Source of the DNA: Rhizoctonia solani
Lineage: Eukaryota; Basidiomycota; Agaricomycetes; Cantharellales; Ceratobasidiaceae
Direction of reading: 5' to 3'
DNA length: 64,000 nt
NCBI RefSeq assembly: GCF_016906535.1
Contig: NC_057380.1
Location: 496,001 to 560,000, forward strand
In this document: one piece after another, positions 51,014-63,688 of the stretch
Numbering within the stretch: position 1 is the first letter of the stretch
How the letters are laid out: each line of letters opens with the position of its first letter
The notes under the pieces: generated by a model
What the model saw: only the letters and a program-made list of their open reading frames with translations
What the model was told of the DNA's origin: nothing
Database searches by the model: none
Program-made: the position numbers and the translations under genes

Positions 51014-53763
51014 GGTGAGGTGGATGAGGCCGACGGAAAGCACGTGATATCGCATTGAGTAAGCCTGTGCTGGTCAGGTGACTCCCCTTGAACTGAAGTC
51101 GTTTGGATTCTAACGACCGCGCGCATGATTCCGTCATAACCAGTAGGTTTCTTTTGTAGTCACTAGTTATCCGGAGCATGGAATGCACTATAGTAATAAG
51201 TATCGGAGCTGCAATCGGGATTTGCTCATGTTTTGCTCCTCGGAACTAAGCTCACTTCCAGCCCCATAAGGATTGCCTTGCAGCAAGTCATACTCCGAGC
51301 CGATCTCTGCGCTATCTTAAGATACTACTCCCTGTTGCGGTGATAACCCATCCCCAATACTCTGGGACTGCTTTGTTGCATACTTTTTATGTTAACCTGG
51401 TCTCGCGGATCTATTTGTAACGTGGGTATGTTCTTGGGGCCATGACTTGAAGCTTTACGACCGATGCAGAATTTACTATTTCCCCACAACTACAATTGAG
51501 CTCTGGTCTGTCTAAGTACTCTGGTCATATGCTACGCCTAACGTCTCGCTTCACACTTCCGTCTCCTCATGGAAAGGCTTCTACGGGCTGAACCTTTACT
51601 GTCACAGTCACTGCTCGAGTCATCTCCCCTTACTGGAGTTCCTGTGAGGTCATAACTAGGGATATTCGCATGATCAGATTAATACTACATCTCGCTTCTA
51701 GTCCATATACAGGCTGAAAATAGGGGTTAACCTCAGTTTTACAAATTCATGGATTGCAATTTTGGGCAACTAGGGTATTGTTCTCCGCATTTCTTCCCGT
51801 ACGCAATTACCTGATCCCATATGTTTCGCTTGGGCTCAACGGCTTGCTGAATAAGAAGAATCGTGGTGTGTATAGAAGGTGCAAAACTACCGCACCCATT
51901 CTCGAAATTCAAGGCGACATGCACCCTCCTACGATGTTATACAATAGCAGTTCTTCAAGAGAAGGATTCGTAGCATCGTTTTTTTTAAATCTCGGCTGGA
52001 ACCTTCTTACTGTCAAATACATTCACCGATGATGGTAACAGAGAAGTCTTCTAGAGTAGCCTATTTGGCCGATGGTGTTGTTGAATTACCGATCTCAATC
52101 ATTCACGGACTTGGAATTGACTACTCTCTTCGTGCATTCAAACGGCTCCTTGCCTCATCCGACCGAATATTTTCTTGGTGGACCTGGTGCAATGTGTAGA
52201 ACCACACTTTAATTGTATTACTGGACTGGTCAATAACAAGATTATCGCAATCAATCCTGAATGATATTCAATGTCTTAATTCCAAGTACAGATTGGGATC
52301 GCTTAATGCATATAAGATGGTTTTCGACTTGTATCCATATCAAGTCAAAGTGCTGGCCTCGGCTGTCGAAGAGGAATCGTTCAAATGGCTATTCAGAAGG
52401 GGACTAAAAATGAACATGCCACCACCGGCCTTATGAATGCTCACTCGCGTTGTCGATTCGAAGTCTCTACAGAAACCAAGAGAATGTACCACTCTGTTCA
52501 TACATATATTAATGGTCCAGCACGACAAAATTAGCAAAGAAGTAGCGAAGATTCATATAGACTATTATTGGACGCATGTAACAGCAGGCAGTCGGCAGAA
52601 ACACCAGCACAAGGTGTGATTGTTGACGATAGCTTTCACAGAGAATGATAGCGACGGTTTGCTGAGGAATTATGGCGACACCTAAGGAGATCTGGTTTCT
52701 TTTGCACAGCAAATAACCGACGTAAGTCGACAAGGGCTTGTTGTTTTCCACAAAGCTTGGCTTTCCGCCCTCAAAGAAGGACTTGAACCGTATAACCTAC
52801 AAGTTGGGAAACGCAGAGAGCAATTGTGGTCAACGGAACTTGTTTCTCCCATGTTGTTGGCTGCACGCTCGTCTGCCGTGGTTTTGATTGATTTGCATAT
52901 AATCTACATACATGCTACAAACATGACATGTGATTCTTTCCGTGCGTGATCACGGTTTGTATGATTGCATAAGCATACATTTACTGACCCACACTTTACG
53001 CCCGTACAGTAATTACCAACACTTGGTGGCAAACATCACATCCCATCGCTCTTGCTCCCCAACATGGCCCAAAAGATAATTAATTTCTATGCAAATCAGC
53101 TTTCAGTGTACGTTTCTGTATAGCGACATCCATCAGATTTGCAGCCTCGATTAATTATAGATTACAGAAACGTAACCTTAGTACTTGTATTCAAGCCGCC
53201 ACTTCCTTCTGCCCGTTCTCTAGTATGGAGTGAGCATGTTCCAAGGCCATGGTCTATGGGCTCACTTAGTAGTCCCATGTAGAAGAAATCAAGTTCTTCC
53301 CTATGTTTCGAAGTCACGCCAAAGCAACAGTTACCTGTGACCGTTCGCCGCGACTTGCCATTGGAATTGAACAGACTGTGAGGGCCATATAGAAGGCTAC
53401 TGTAAATCTAATACAATAGAAGAAACAGGTAGAAGAACCAATGTTTTTCCCGCTACCTGGTTGGAAATCAAGGTATGTGAACCAAGCGGCGGTCAAAAGG
53501 ACGGCACTTAATAGTTTGTTCGGAAGGGGGATTACACCACCGTAACAGGTAGTGAGAAGCAAAAATATCTTGGAATCGGCTACTTCACGCCCTTTGATTA
53601 CGGCAATTACGATTACGACTATGACATTGATCCGCCTGATTGGGATGAAGATCATGGACCTTCTATGTGCAAGTGCGTTAATCAGTGTAATAGTTCAATA
53701 GATTTTCAGCTTGGTGAGTACTCGCGAATTGCGTATGGCAATGCTAATAACTCATGATTCTAG
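51014..53763. other. Long spacer, weak coding remains
   Basis: The left part is the BuGZ promoter. From 52030 to 53700 (+) several stretches look protein-like (LPISIIHGLGIDYSLRAFKR near 52090; GLVVFHKAWLSALKEGLEPY near 52740; acidic YDYDYDIDPPDWDED near 53610), but I could not join them. They may be upstream exons of the next gene or decayed sequence. Confidence 0.35.
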
Positions 53764-54136
53764 GTCTGGCTCATGGAGAAGGGATGAATCAGCGCTTTGA
53801 GCCTATCATTCTCTGGAAGGATATTGTGTAAGCTCATGTTTATTTAAGTAACTGATTTGGCCCAACCCCACTTGGTACAGACCGAGTTGTACGGTCACTT
53901 TCAGTCCCAAGCTTATTCTTTTAGGTTATGCGATCAAGAATTACAAAGGTATTTAATTTGTTCGAAAACTAACAAATGGCTCATGGTGTGTAGGAAATGG
54001 GCCGTTATTTGACAAAATTGAGTCCGAGCCTACATGGTCCCAAGACATTTCGTTACTTGACGATGAGACGAGCTGGAACCTTGTACAAGACAAAACTACA
54101 GGCACTATGACCGTTGAACGGGCGGATGTCATCTAA
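53764..54136 (+). CDS. Uncharacterised protein, 3' exons
   Basis: Exons 53764-53827, 53881-53948, 53994-54136 join in phase with GT-AG ends and give LAHGEGMNQRFEPIILWKDI, VPSCTVTFSPKLILLGYAIK, NYKGNGPLFDKIESEPTW, and a tail ending TMTVERADVI. The alternating hydrophobic pattern suggests beta strands. The 5' end is unresolved: a 4-nt exon at 53710-53713 (cttg between AG and GTGAGT) would supply the needed phase but does not fit the obvious exon before it. No family recognised. Confidence 0.55.
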
Positions 54137-55126
54137 TTGATGGATTAGGGTAGTGGCGAAATGCACCAACCAAACGTGACGTGGATGATAAAGCTCAAGA
54201 ATTTTTTATTCGAATCCTATAGTATATTGATCTAACCAGTCTCACATCTATGGACTTCGAGCAAAGAATAAGCTCATTCGCTTGGCGCGTGCTTGTTAGA
54301 GTAAGGCCATTCATGAAGATCAAAGTTACAAATCACACAATCGTAAGTATGCATAACATATAAAACTGATTGTTCAAGGTCATATCTTAGGGGCGTCACC
54401 TTTGGTTTACGCTAGTTTTATTTGCATTTAATAGGTGTCTTTTGTATCGTGTATGCGCGGCCAACCTTGTCTCGTTGCCTGTGTTAGACTACCGAAAATC
54501 TTGTGGCCTTTTTCTACGACCTTGTACCGAAAAAAGAGTGTCTGGAAAAGGTGACTAAATTGGTAACATTGCGACCGTCTTTAATGTATAGTGCCTTATG
54601 ACATCAGTAAGGTAATTGCCAATTGGGAGTGTCCTCTGAATTCCCACCACCAACCCGCTTGCTTTGATTGAGACTCGACCAAGATATATGAGTACTTTCG
54701 TACCCCAATAGATATCCAAATTGGTTACATCAACCCGAGTGATTGATTGCCCACGACTATATATGGCCAGTTGCCGGTCGCGAACTACGGGTGATATATT
54801 AATATTCTATGACATGTGCTCCTGCACTATCCATAGCCAAATATCCATAGCTTTCGTCCCATACCTCCAGAAGTAAGCTTACTATGATACAACTCGGTGG
54901 TTCTCGGCAATATCATCAATTGAGTGTACACCGTTCCGATCTATCGCCAAGAGCCCCTTGTCTCCTAATAAGGACTCGGTTTCTCCCGAGACATACCGCC
55001 TCCTATACAACAGTCTCCGAACCGGCTGAGAAGTTTCATTTCTATTTTTCCCACCATCTGTTCTGCTTCGGTGATCGCATTGGCCGGTAATATTACCAGC
55101 ATAATATTGCATTCGACAAACGCGAT
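54137..55126. other. Spacer
   Basis: No supported gene; promoter region of the gene at 55127. Short open frames on both strands at 54882-55154 are mutually overlapping and unrecognised. Confidence 0.4.
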
Positions 55127-56164
55127 ATGACAAAGGACAAGGGAACGTACTCAATCACCCATCTCTTTGTCCTCAGTACAATCTTTGGCGCCACACTCCT
55201 TGGTCCGGCTGCAAAGGTGCGTCACCGTAGGATAAACAGATAGCTATCTCCAATACCTTTATACTAGCCCCTGGACCTTCCTCATAACCCACCAATTCAT
55301 CGACCCGAGACGAAATCGGAGCTGGTTGAAGCTGTCCGCGACTTATGGAATTCTATATTCGACTGGAATTTCCTCGTACTTATCATCACGCCCAAACCTA
55401 GCATCCGCATGATTAACGGACACGGTCAACCCCATCCTACCACTTCAATGAATAATGGGGTTTTATCCCGACTCTTCCATATTTTTGTCGTTATATTCGG
55501 CATATTCTCCGCAGCGATCAAAAGATCGTTCTCGATACTGCGATCTCCGTTTCGCTCCAAACCCGAACCTCGACCCACCATTCTACCGCATTATACCCCG
55601 CCCATGACCACGTCTCGAATCAAGGAACCCCTCCAGGGGACTATCGCTGCCCCTTCGATTGCTCCTAGCGCATCGAGCGCTTCTTACAATCCAATTCGAA
55701 CTCCTACTCGGGTATTCTCACCTACCAACTACTCTCCCAAGCCCGACCTCCCTTCGTCTCGGAGCACTAGCCCCACTACCGATCGGTTCATCACAACCCT
55801 CAACGACCTCGAAGCTCAAATGCATAACCACCAGTTCTACGATCTTGAGCGCGAGTTGGAGGACATGGATAATCGCATGGCGCAGATGTTTGACTTTTCA
55901 TGGATCCCTAGCAAGGCTCCCATGTCGTTTAATCTTCCACCAGTGATAACCCCTCCCGAAACCCCTGTCCAAATAATACTGCCCCAGGCTCCTCCACCGG
56001 CACGCCGAGACAGAAAGACCATCCAAATTTTACCCATGATTTGCGAGGTCTCTGAGAACTCTCCAGATTTGCATCGTACACCTCCATACGACCATACCCG
56101 GTGGTCGATTATCACCTTCCAGCCACTATGGGGCCCACGCGCCTATGCTGGAATGGCTTATTGA
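55127..56164 (+). CDS. Uncharacterised protein with one membrane segment
   Basis: Exons 55127-55216 and 55268-56164; 328 aa. The first exon is a likely signal or anchor sequence (ITHLFVLSTIFGATLLGPAA). A second hydrophobic stretch lies near residue 110 (LFHIFVVIFGIFSAAI). The rest is Pro/Ser/Thr-rich and disordered, with a short acidic helix (LERELEDMDNRMAQMFDF). The intron is clean and the frame continuous. No domain recognised. Confidence 0.7.
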
Positions 56165-56437
56165 ATAACTATTGTTTTGCCCCTTTAATTGCGTCTGGAT
56201 GTATACATAACCTCTCTAATTACCTGTTCCAATATCGTTTTGTATTTGTATCATGTATCCGTTTTGGGATGTTCTAGCCTTGATTGGATTCGATTAGTTT
56301 GAAGTGTTTTAATAAATTCTTCAGTAATATTACTCCAAAATTAGCTAAGCGCATGGACATAGAAAAGGATGTAAACATCTGCATCAATAGATTATGGTCC
56401 ATTTGGACAGACCGGCGCAGAAGCGGCATTCTTTGGC

Positions 56438-57715
56438 TCAACACCAGCCATACCTAGGGGAGCGTTGGCTCAAAACTAACCCCGAAATAGCATTACGCAC
56501 CTTTCATCCAAGGCCCAAACCACGTCGGTGTTGTCCAGTTTCGCCTCGGATGGTTGACCGTACCATTTGAACGCCGAGCGGTTATCCGGTCGCTCGATCG
56601 TTTCTCCACCAGTCGCCAGAGCCATTTCCTTCAAATGCTCAGGCACGTTCCATATTTCAATATACTCGGATTTTGTCTCTTGAGCGGTCCGGAGTGCCGC
56701 GTCCAATAACACCGGAAACGAATCTGTGCTTGCCCGAAGGCGGGTGATGGCAAGTGTGAGGCCCGGACGACGGAAGAAAGCCCAAGTCATAAAGTCGCTT
56801 GTTCCAGGAATTTTGGCGCCCCATGAAGAATTGGATGGGCACCCTGGAGAAAGTTTGCTTATTGTGGCGGATACCGCGTTCAAGGAAGATGTGGTCGTGA
56901 ATGCAAAGTAGGTCTTTGTGGGATCTTTCTTCTGAAGCTCGATCAGGTCGCCGGCGATGTTGGAATCGTCCGAGTCTAGGGTCGCAGTGACTTCGGATTC
57001 CGACAAGAACTCGACAGGCGGGAAGTTTCCTTTCGGTGCAGGGACTTGGATAGCAGATACTGGCCAGGTCGTGACGAATGACTTTTGAAGGGTCCATCCT
57101 GTCTCCCCTCTGATGGAACGCAACGAGCGTAGTAATCTCCTACGGCACTATATAACACACTGACCGTGCTAGCACGTTCAGTGGCAACGGGGACTTTGAG
57201 AGGATTAGGATATCGGTGTGGTGCCAAGGCCGAATGAAGAAGCGACATGAAACGGCCGGCATATCCTTTTCCGCGATACTCAGGGAGCACCAATACAGAG
57301 CTGACGGCGTGACCAAAGCTGAGTTCCGGAGATGATTGACCAGTTCGTAGAGTCAAGACTTGACGAGTAAGGCTGAAGAATAATTCAATCAACATCAGAA
57401 CTGGTTGATCGAACCATGCCCGCTCACATTTGGCAGGATGCATAAAAATCAATTGTGTCGGGATCGTCTTCAGGAACGAGAACCCTAGCCACGAGATATA
57501 CTAAGAATGGTGACTTCAAACGAATGTGGAACCAATTACCAGATTGTCAGCTTTCCGTCGCTTGCGTACGGTCCTTGCTGGAAAACCTGGGAAAGTTTGA
57601 CAAAGTCGTCGACAGACATTTGAACCTTGGCACCCCAATGGCCAGCATTTCGTATTATAACTTGACGAGCTTGAGACTTGGTAGCTGGTTTAACGATCAA
57701 GTGCCCGATTGACAT
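56438..57715 (-). CDS. LYC1-family GNAT acetyltransferase, copy A
   Basis: Exons (complement): 57540-57715, 57428-57484, 56501-57372, 56438-56453. LYC1 proteins are N-acetyltransferases named after yeast lysine N6-acetyltransferase. Seen: SIGHLIVKPATKSQARQV, VLVPEDDPDTIDFYASCQ, LSFGHAVSSVLVLPEYRGKG (acetyl-CoA loop RGKGYAGRFM), STVSVLYSAVGDYYARC, LQKKDPTKTYFAF, PGTSDFMTWAF, EIWNVPEHLKEMALATGGET and FKWYGQ. The last exon has 16 nt and encodes YGWC. After CVPSEG one base is missing in the run at 57105-57108; with it the exon phases close exactly (ETGWTLQKSF). Probably functional if that is a consensus error. Confidence 0.85.
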
Positions 57716-59720
57716 TCTGTAGGTCTGGAGGGTCCGGTACGAGTGGATCTGAGGCGACGAAAGTTCCAAACATTTATACCAGCGAGATCAGAATTTCCAC
57801 GTATTTATGCACTGGTATCACTGCGCGGAAGTTGCTGCGATGATCAGGTCGGGCAGCACGGCCGAGGTTGTCACATGGAACACTTCTTGCATCGTAAATT
57901 TGGAGAAATAATTGACCATGGCTCTGAAGCATTCTGAACGAGGTGGGTGCATTAGCTATTGGGATGATATAGGCATAGGCTCCTGTAACAGAAACAAAGT
58001 TTCGAATATTGGGCCTGGATCGTGGTGAGCTCCGCCTCGTGAGCTCGCGATCGGGTGGAAGAGTTGCGTTATGATGAGTCATCTTGGCGGCTACTTTAAA
58101 CCCCATATCAGAAGGCTATCCCCGACTCAAAATCAGGGGAGGCGTGTTGAATTAGCAGTGATAAAGACCTCAAGAGTAACATGAAAAATATACAACAGAG
58201 TATGCTGTATGAGATGTTGTACACGTCGAAGAAAACATGACAAAATATATGACAACAACCTGAGATTGAATGTCGTGAATTTTGGAGAAACTCAGAGCCT
58301 TTTCTTATGCTTTTAAAATTTCCGAAAGGGCTTCATGGGTAACGATACGCATATAATTGATTTTTAGCACGGATACTTTCGTATGGGACATTCAGATTTC
58401 CTTGTACCATTAACAGAACTTAGTTTTATTTCTTGAGTGCGTATCGAGTACGCTAGAAACACGGACGAGTTAGTGCATACCGGGCTCATTTATCGAGCTA
58501 AAGCATATAAGTCGACGCACCAAATTCCTCTATTACCATGAATGGTAAACCTTAACCATGTTAGTCATAAGACATAAGTTCCTTGAGGGGTTTCCCCGGT
58601 ATAATACCGTTAAATTGTAGTGTGAACATGAGTAATCGTGGCGACGGACTAATGTTGATAGGAGCAAATAGGCCAATGATAGATGTAAGGCGCATGTTAG
58701 CTCCCGCGGGTGTAAGCCAAGGTTCTGCCAACCTTCTATGATTACAAATCGCTCACGTAAGACCGATGTTGACCCAAACAGATTCCACTCTACTGTGCTC
58801 TACTGGTTGCACACTGTGCAGTATCTGGCAGTGGTTTGGATTGCTTGTGTTCTCACAATCACTCTATTCAGCGATCATAGTACTGAAAACCGACTTATCC
58901 TAATCAATATAACCGTCGATTATATGCTATTTTTTCGTTTCAGATCGAGGAGAGATTTTGGAAGCAATGCGAACGACCCAAGAAGAGCCGAGTGGTCGTA
59001 AGTAAGCATTCAGCTCGATACCTGTGGCTTGAGACCTGTGTTATTTTCCGGTTCTATCCTCGGATCATGCCAGTGGCGAGCCGGCGTTTGTAGCCTACCC
59101 AACGACATCCACCTATTATGATGTTAGCGCAGACGCCCTTGACCCTAAGCTAATGTAGTCTATGAAGCATTAGTATACTAGATTATTCAACAAAGAGGAG
59201 TTTGGTCGTGGAGCCAAGCTGAGGCGTTCGATTTGTCTAGCCACATGATAGCCACCCTATAGGCAAAAATGCCTCATCCCAGGCGATCTTTGCTTCAAGG
59301 AATAGTATTGATGTATCTAATAATACGGCTTAAATCGCCTTATATAAATATATATTAATATGGGCTTAAGGAGGGAACTATGTTATCTCACCCGACCACT
59401 TTACTCGCCACGGTAGATGCATCCACTATCACATTCAATCCTACTGAGGTTGTCTATTCAGGACTGTATAGGCTCGGGACCTGCACATACATCCCTATCT
59501 CCGGCCTTAGCTACACCGCCTCCATAAAGGTGTATTCTCGGTGGAAGGCGGGTACAGGATCATGAGACTGGAGGTTGAGGGTTACAGGGGTAGCCCGAGA
59601 GCACCGGGGGCGTTTTTATCAGGGTATGTACATGAAGTTTGTCATAACTTGGTCCATACTACTGTATAAGAGGAGGGCTCGTTCTGACACTATGAGCCAG
59701 CCTGCCCCCGTAGTACTACC
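57716..59720. other. Spacer
   Basis: Promoter side of LYC1 copy A and of the DJ-1 gene. An open frame at 58738-59001 (+) has a hydrophobic stretch but no support. Nothing else seen. Confidence 0.4.
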
Positions 59721-60765
59721 ATGGTCTCCCTCCGCTTTTCGTCTAGCACTCTGCTAGCTCTTCCATTGATACTGTCAATATCTGTCTTTTCAACCCCCAA
59801 TCCTGGTAATCTCCAATAATTTATGCTTCATGATTTTCTTGCTAAGTAACATTGCAGACCCTTCTTCGCACAACCTTGGTCTGGGTCATCATGTTCCAAG
59901 GAATACGACCGCTCGCACAACATGGAAGTTCGGGGTAGTTTTATTCCCCAAGTTGTCATCCTGGACTTCCAATAAGTTAACTTTCATTGTGAGAGTGGAC
60001 CCATCATTCTGATCCAACTCCTTTATATCCACAGGTCCTATGGAGTGCTAGGACTCCTAGCTAAAGGGTCGATGACACAAACGAACCCAGCATGGCCTTA
60101 TTCCCCATACGAGTTTGAGATTGATTACTTGGCAGAGTCCCTCGATCCTGTTATTCCTGGAGTAGGACCCGCTATACTTCCAACAAAAACCTTTAGCCAA
60201 GTCAACAGCACTCAGTACGACATAATTCTGGTTCCCGGAGGTGAGCCAATACCCCTTTCAATTCGGCCGAATTAAACCTATTCTAATTTATTCTCCAATT
60301 AAATAGGAATGGGGACACGTCCGGCAATTCTTTCGCCTAAAGTCCTTGATTTCGTCAAGAAACAGACGCCTGGCCTCCAGTACTTGCTGTCTGTATGCAC
60401 CGGAGCCTGGGTCTTAGCAAACGCTGGGGTCTTGGAGGGAAAGAATGCCACCACAAACAAGGCAGCATTTGCACAAATCAGGGTGCGTAATATTTTGTCC
60501 GAGACTTTTTACTATGAGCTCAAGATTTATTCTGGTGGTTCAGAACGAAACCAGTAAGAATATCAACTGGGTCCCGAAGGCCCGTTGGGTCGTCGATGGA
60601 AACACTTGGACTAGCTCGGGCGTAACTGCGGGAATAGATATGGCCAATGCGTTCATCATTCACTTGGTTGGACCCGAGTACGCAACTAAGGCGCGGAACG
60701 TTGTAGAGTTGAGAGCCGCTGAGCAAGGTGATGATCCGTTTGCAGAGATCTATGGATTGGTTTGA
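59721..60765 (+). CDS. DJ-1/PfpI family protein with signal peptide
   Basis: Exons 59721-59805, 59858 to about 59975, 60035-60240, 60307-60482, 60559-60765. The first exon encodes a secretion signal (STLLALPLILSISVFSTPNP). The DJ-1/PfpI fold follows: WKFGVVLFP, EFEIDYLAESLDPVIPGVGP, YDIILVPGGMGTRPAILSPK, QYLLSVCTGAWVLANAGVLE (nucleophile-elbow Cys in CTGA), NINWVPKARWVVDGNTWTSS, GVTAGIDMANAFIIHLVGPE. The WVxDG...TSSGVTAGID pattern is that of isonitrile hydratase-like members. After FGVVLFP one base seems missing from the C run at 59946-59949; the expected QVVILDFQ is in the next frame, and the donor of exon 2 is unresolved. Confidence 0.85.
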
Positions 60766-61076
60766 TAGCAGTGCTCCAGTCGCTTGTTAATGTACAATTG
60801 AAATAAACAAATTGAAGTCATGAATGCAGAACAAACTTGTGGGCCCGCTCATCTAGGGCCTACTAAGATGAGCTCCGGGGTGATCATAGAATAGATGTAA
60901 CTAAGCAAATCACGAATATCTTCTTTTTCATGAAGCTCGTGTATCAATTGTTCCCAATTAACGAAGAGTATTATCGAAGTAGGTATTTGATCAATATGCT
61001 GAAGGATAATTAAATGAGTCAAATGAGGTCTTGTTCGCTGGCAGTCGCTTCAAGCGAATGATATAGAGTCTGCTGC
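60766..61076. other. Short spacer between convergent genes
   Basis: About 310 nt, AT-rich, between the ends of the DJ-1 gene (+) and LYC1 copy B (-). No feature seen. Confidence 0.4.
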
Positions 61077-62344
61077 TCAACACCAGCTATATCTGTAAAG
61101 TATCCGTGAGTGCGGCATCATGCATTGGACCATAAACATTACCCTTCTTCTAGCGCCCAAACAACGTCTCTATTATCTACCCCTGAGTGTGGGTGCTCTC
61201 CGTACCATTTGAATCCTGCCAGGTCATCCGTTCGTTCACTCGTTTTTCCGCCAGTCTTCCGAACAATCATCTTCAGGTCCTCCGGAACGTTCCATATTTC
61301 GATGCTCTCGCATCCCGTATCCTTAGCGGTCCGAACTGCTGCTGCGAGTAAAGTAGGGAACGAGTCGGGAGTTGCTCGAAGACGCGTAACAATAAGCTGA
61401 ACCTGTTCTAGGCCATAGAACACCCAAGTCATGAAGTTATCCGTACCAGGAATTCTAGCTCCCCACGATAAGTTTGATGGACCACGACGATCCATTAAGA
61501 GTTTTCCGAACATAACAGAGTAACTGTTTAAGGGGGCAGTAGGCACGAACGCAAAGTAGGTCTTTGTAGGATCTTTCTTTTGAAGCCTCAGTAGATCCGT
61601 ATGAATATTCAAGTCGTCAGAATCAAGTGTCGAGGAAATGTCGGCCTCAGGTATGAGCTCAACAGGTAGGGTAGGTCCTGTAAACACTTGAGCCCTAGAT
61701 AGCGGCCAAGTAGTAGCGAACGACTTCTGTAGAGCCCACCCTGATTCACCTACTGCCGGAATGCACCGAGAATAATAGTCTCCAACAACGCTATACAAGA
61801 TGCTGACCGTGCTGAGTTGTTCGGTAGTCTCAGGAGCCCTCAGAGGGTCGGGATATTGGTGTGGTGCGAGAGCAGAGTGTAAGAGCGACATAAAATATTT
61901 GGCATATCCCTTTCGGCGATGTTCTGGGGAACGAGCACCGAGGTGATACCATGGCCAAAGCTGGAGCTGGATGATGCCTGGTTAGGGTGGAGAGTCAAGA
62001 CCTTTCGAGTGAGGCTATCGGGGAATTAAAGCAAACACAAACCGAGGCGAGATAGACTCACATTTGACATGATGCATAAAAGTTCGTAGTCTCGGGGTCA
62101 TCTTTAGGAACAAGTACCCTGACAATGAAATTCACGTGGGAGGCCGCTGTCAAGTCTAATAACCACTTACCAAATCTTGAGCCTCCCTTCTTGTCCAAAT
62201 GCACCTTGTTGAAACAGCAAATGTTTTCATATAATCATCTGGCGAGATACCCAACCTGCTACTCCAGTAAGCAGCATCACGGTGCATTGCTTCTTGAGAC
62301 TGGGCCTCGTTAGCAGGTTTAACGATCAGGTATTCGAGGGACAT
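61077..62344 (-). pseudogene. LYC1-family acetyltransferase, copy B (frame broken)
   Basis: Exons (complement): 62171-62344, 62062-62118, 61143-62014, 61077-61092, at the same places as in copy A; exon 2 is 57 nt and the last exon 16 nt (YSWC) in both. Seen: SLEYLIVKPANEAQSQEA, VLVPKDDPETTNFYASCQ, FGHGITSVLV, STVSILYSVVGDYYSRC, LQKKDPTKTYFAFVPTAPLN, EIWNVPEDLKMIVRKTGGKT and FKWYGEHP. Two bases are missing in exon 1 near 62213 (174 against 176 nt), before the expected FQQGAFGQEGRLKIW, and one in the G run at 61925-61928, before the expected PEHRRKGYAKYFM. Copy A/B identity is high in the C-terminal half, so duplication is fairly recent. Confidence 0.8.
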
Positions 62345-63688
62345 TCTCTATTGTTGCGATCAAAAATCTAGTTGGAGGATTGGTAGTCCAAAGCAAGAGA
62401 GCACTGAAAACAGAATTGTCTTTATAATAGGGATACATACCCCTGCCTCCGAACAAAATATTAGCTTTTTTGTACGTAAAGATGATGCTTAAAGCGGCGA
62501 AGGGCGAGAGCATCGGTGCCTGGTCCAACATGTAAAACGTAGGCCAAATACGGAGCAATGGTGGTAACAAACACTAGATCACCATATCATTTAGAAAATT
62601 TGAAGAGGATTATGTGGTCACGGTCCCAGTGGCAGTAGGTTGGTGTGTTTTGTTACGAGGAAAGCTCGTGGATGACGTCTTTGCCCAATTGCAACCCGCA
62701 CTATCATTCGATAGCTTCATATATGCTATACTATTTTATTGTTACTAAGCTATCTGTATTTGATATCATTATATCCATTTATGGCTCTATTTGCGTTACC
62801 AACGGACGAGTTCATGACCGTAGTAAATGGCCCAAAAATATTTTCCTGATCACCCGCAGGGAAGGGTCGAGGTAATTGATAGCCGCAGGGCATTGGCTAA
62901 AAGTATTTTTAGGACTCTATTCTGGACCCTCAGCTCTCCTCACTTCCCGCCCCACTCTTGCATGATCAGTGGCGCTTTGGGTATTCTTCAGCATGTCGAG
63001 GCATTCTGCGTTCTAGGTTCATTCGATGACTACATTTAGTCACACACAGTCATAAAAGCAGACAGAAATACGTAACTGAAGTATGTGCCCTGGATATAAT
63101 ACATTTATCCCAAGCGTTGTTTTGCATGACTACGGAATGGTCCCGGTGCTGAGAGGGGCTTGGTCCAGTGCTCGCTCGTTTTTTATGAGTAAATTTGAGA
63201 TCTGGGCTCCTACCATACGACCATATGTCGTCCAAGAGTTACAGGATATAAGGCGTCACATCTTCGTTACAAGTACGAGTTTGAAGCCACTACGAAAACT
63301 TGTCGGTGCTCTTAGATGGTAAGCTAACTAGACTTACATGCAGGCATGACAAATTTGAATATGTTTTCATTTCTCATTTACATACTTGCCTCGACCTTGC
63401 CGGCAGACCCCAGGTGTTATAACAATTGCAGCTGAGAAATAATCCATATTCTATCATTATCATACCGTCTGTAGCGAATATAGCTTGTGTTATTACATAG
63501 CGGTCCCGCCACACGTTTGTTGGAGTTAAATTCATACTATCATATAGCCCCGATTCACATGCAATCGATATCCCAAAGGCAAGCATCATATATGTTGCAT
63601 ATTTCTAACCCGGAGCTTCCTGATTCTATGTAACCACCTGTCGTATATTTAAGCTCTTATTATTTTGAACTCATGCCGATACGCCTGC
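62345..63688. other. Spacer
   Basis: No supported gene between LYC1 copies B and C; open frames here are short and unrecognised. Confidence 0.4.
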
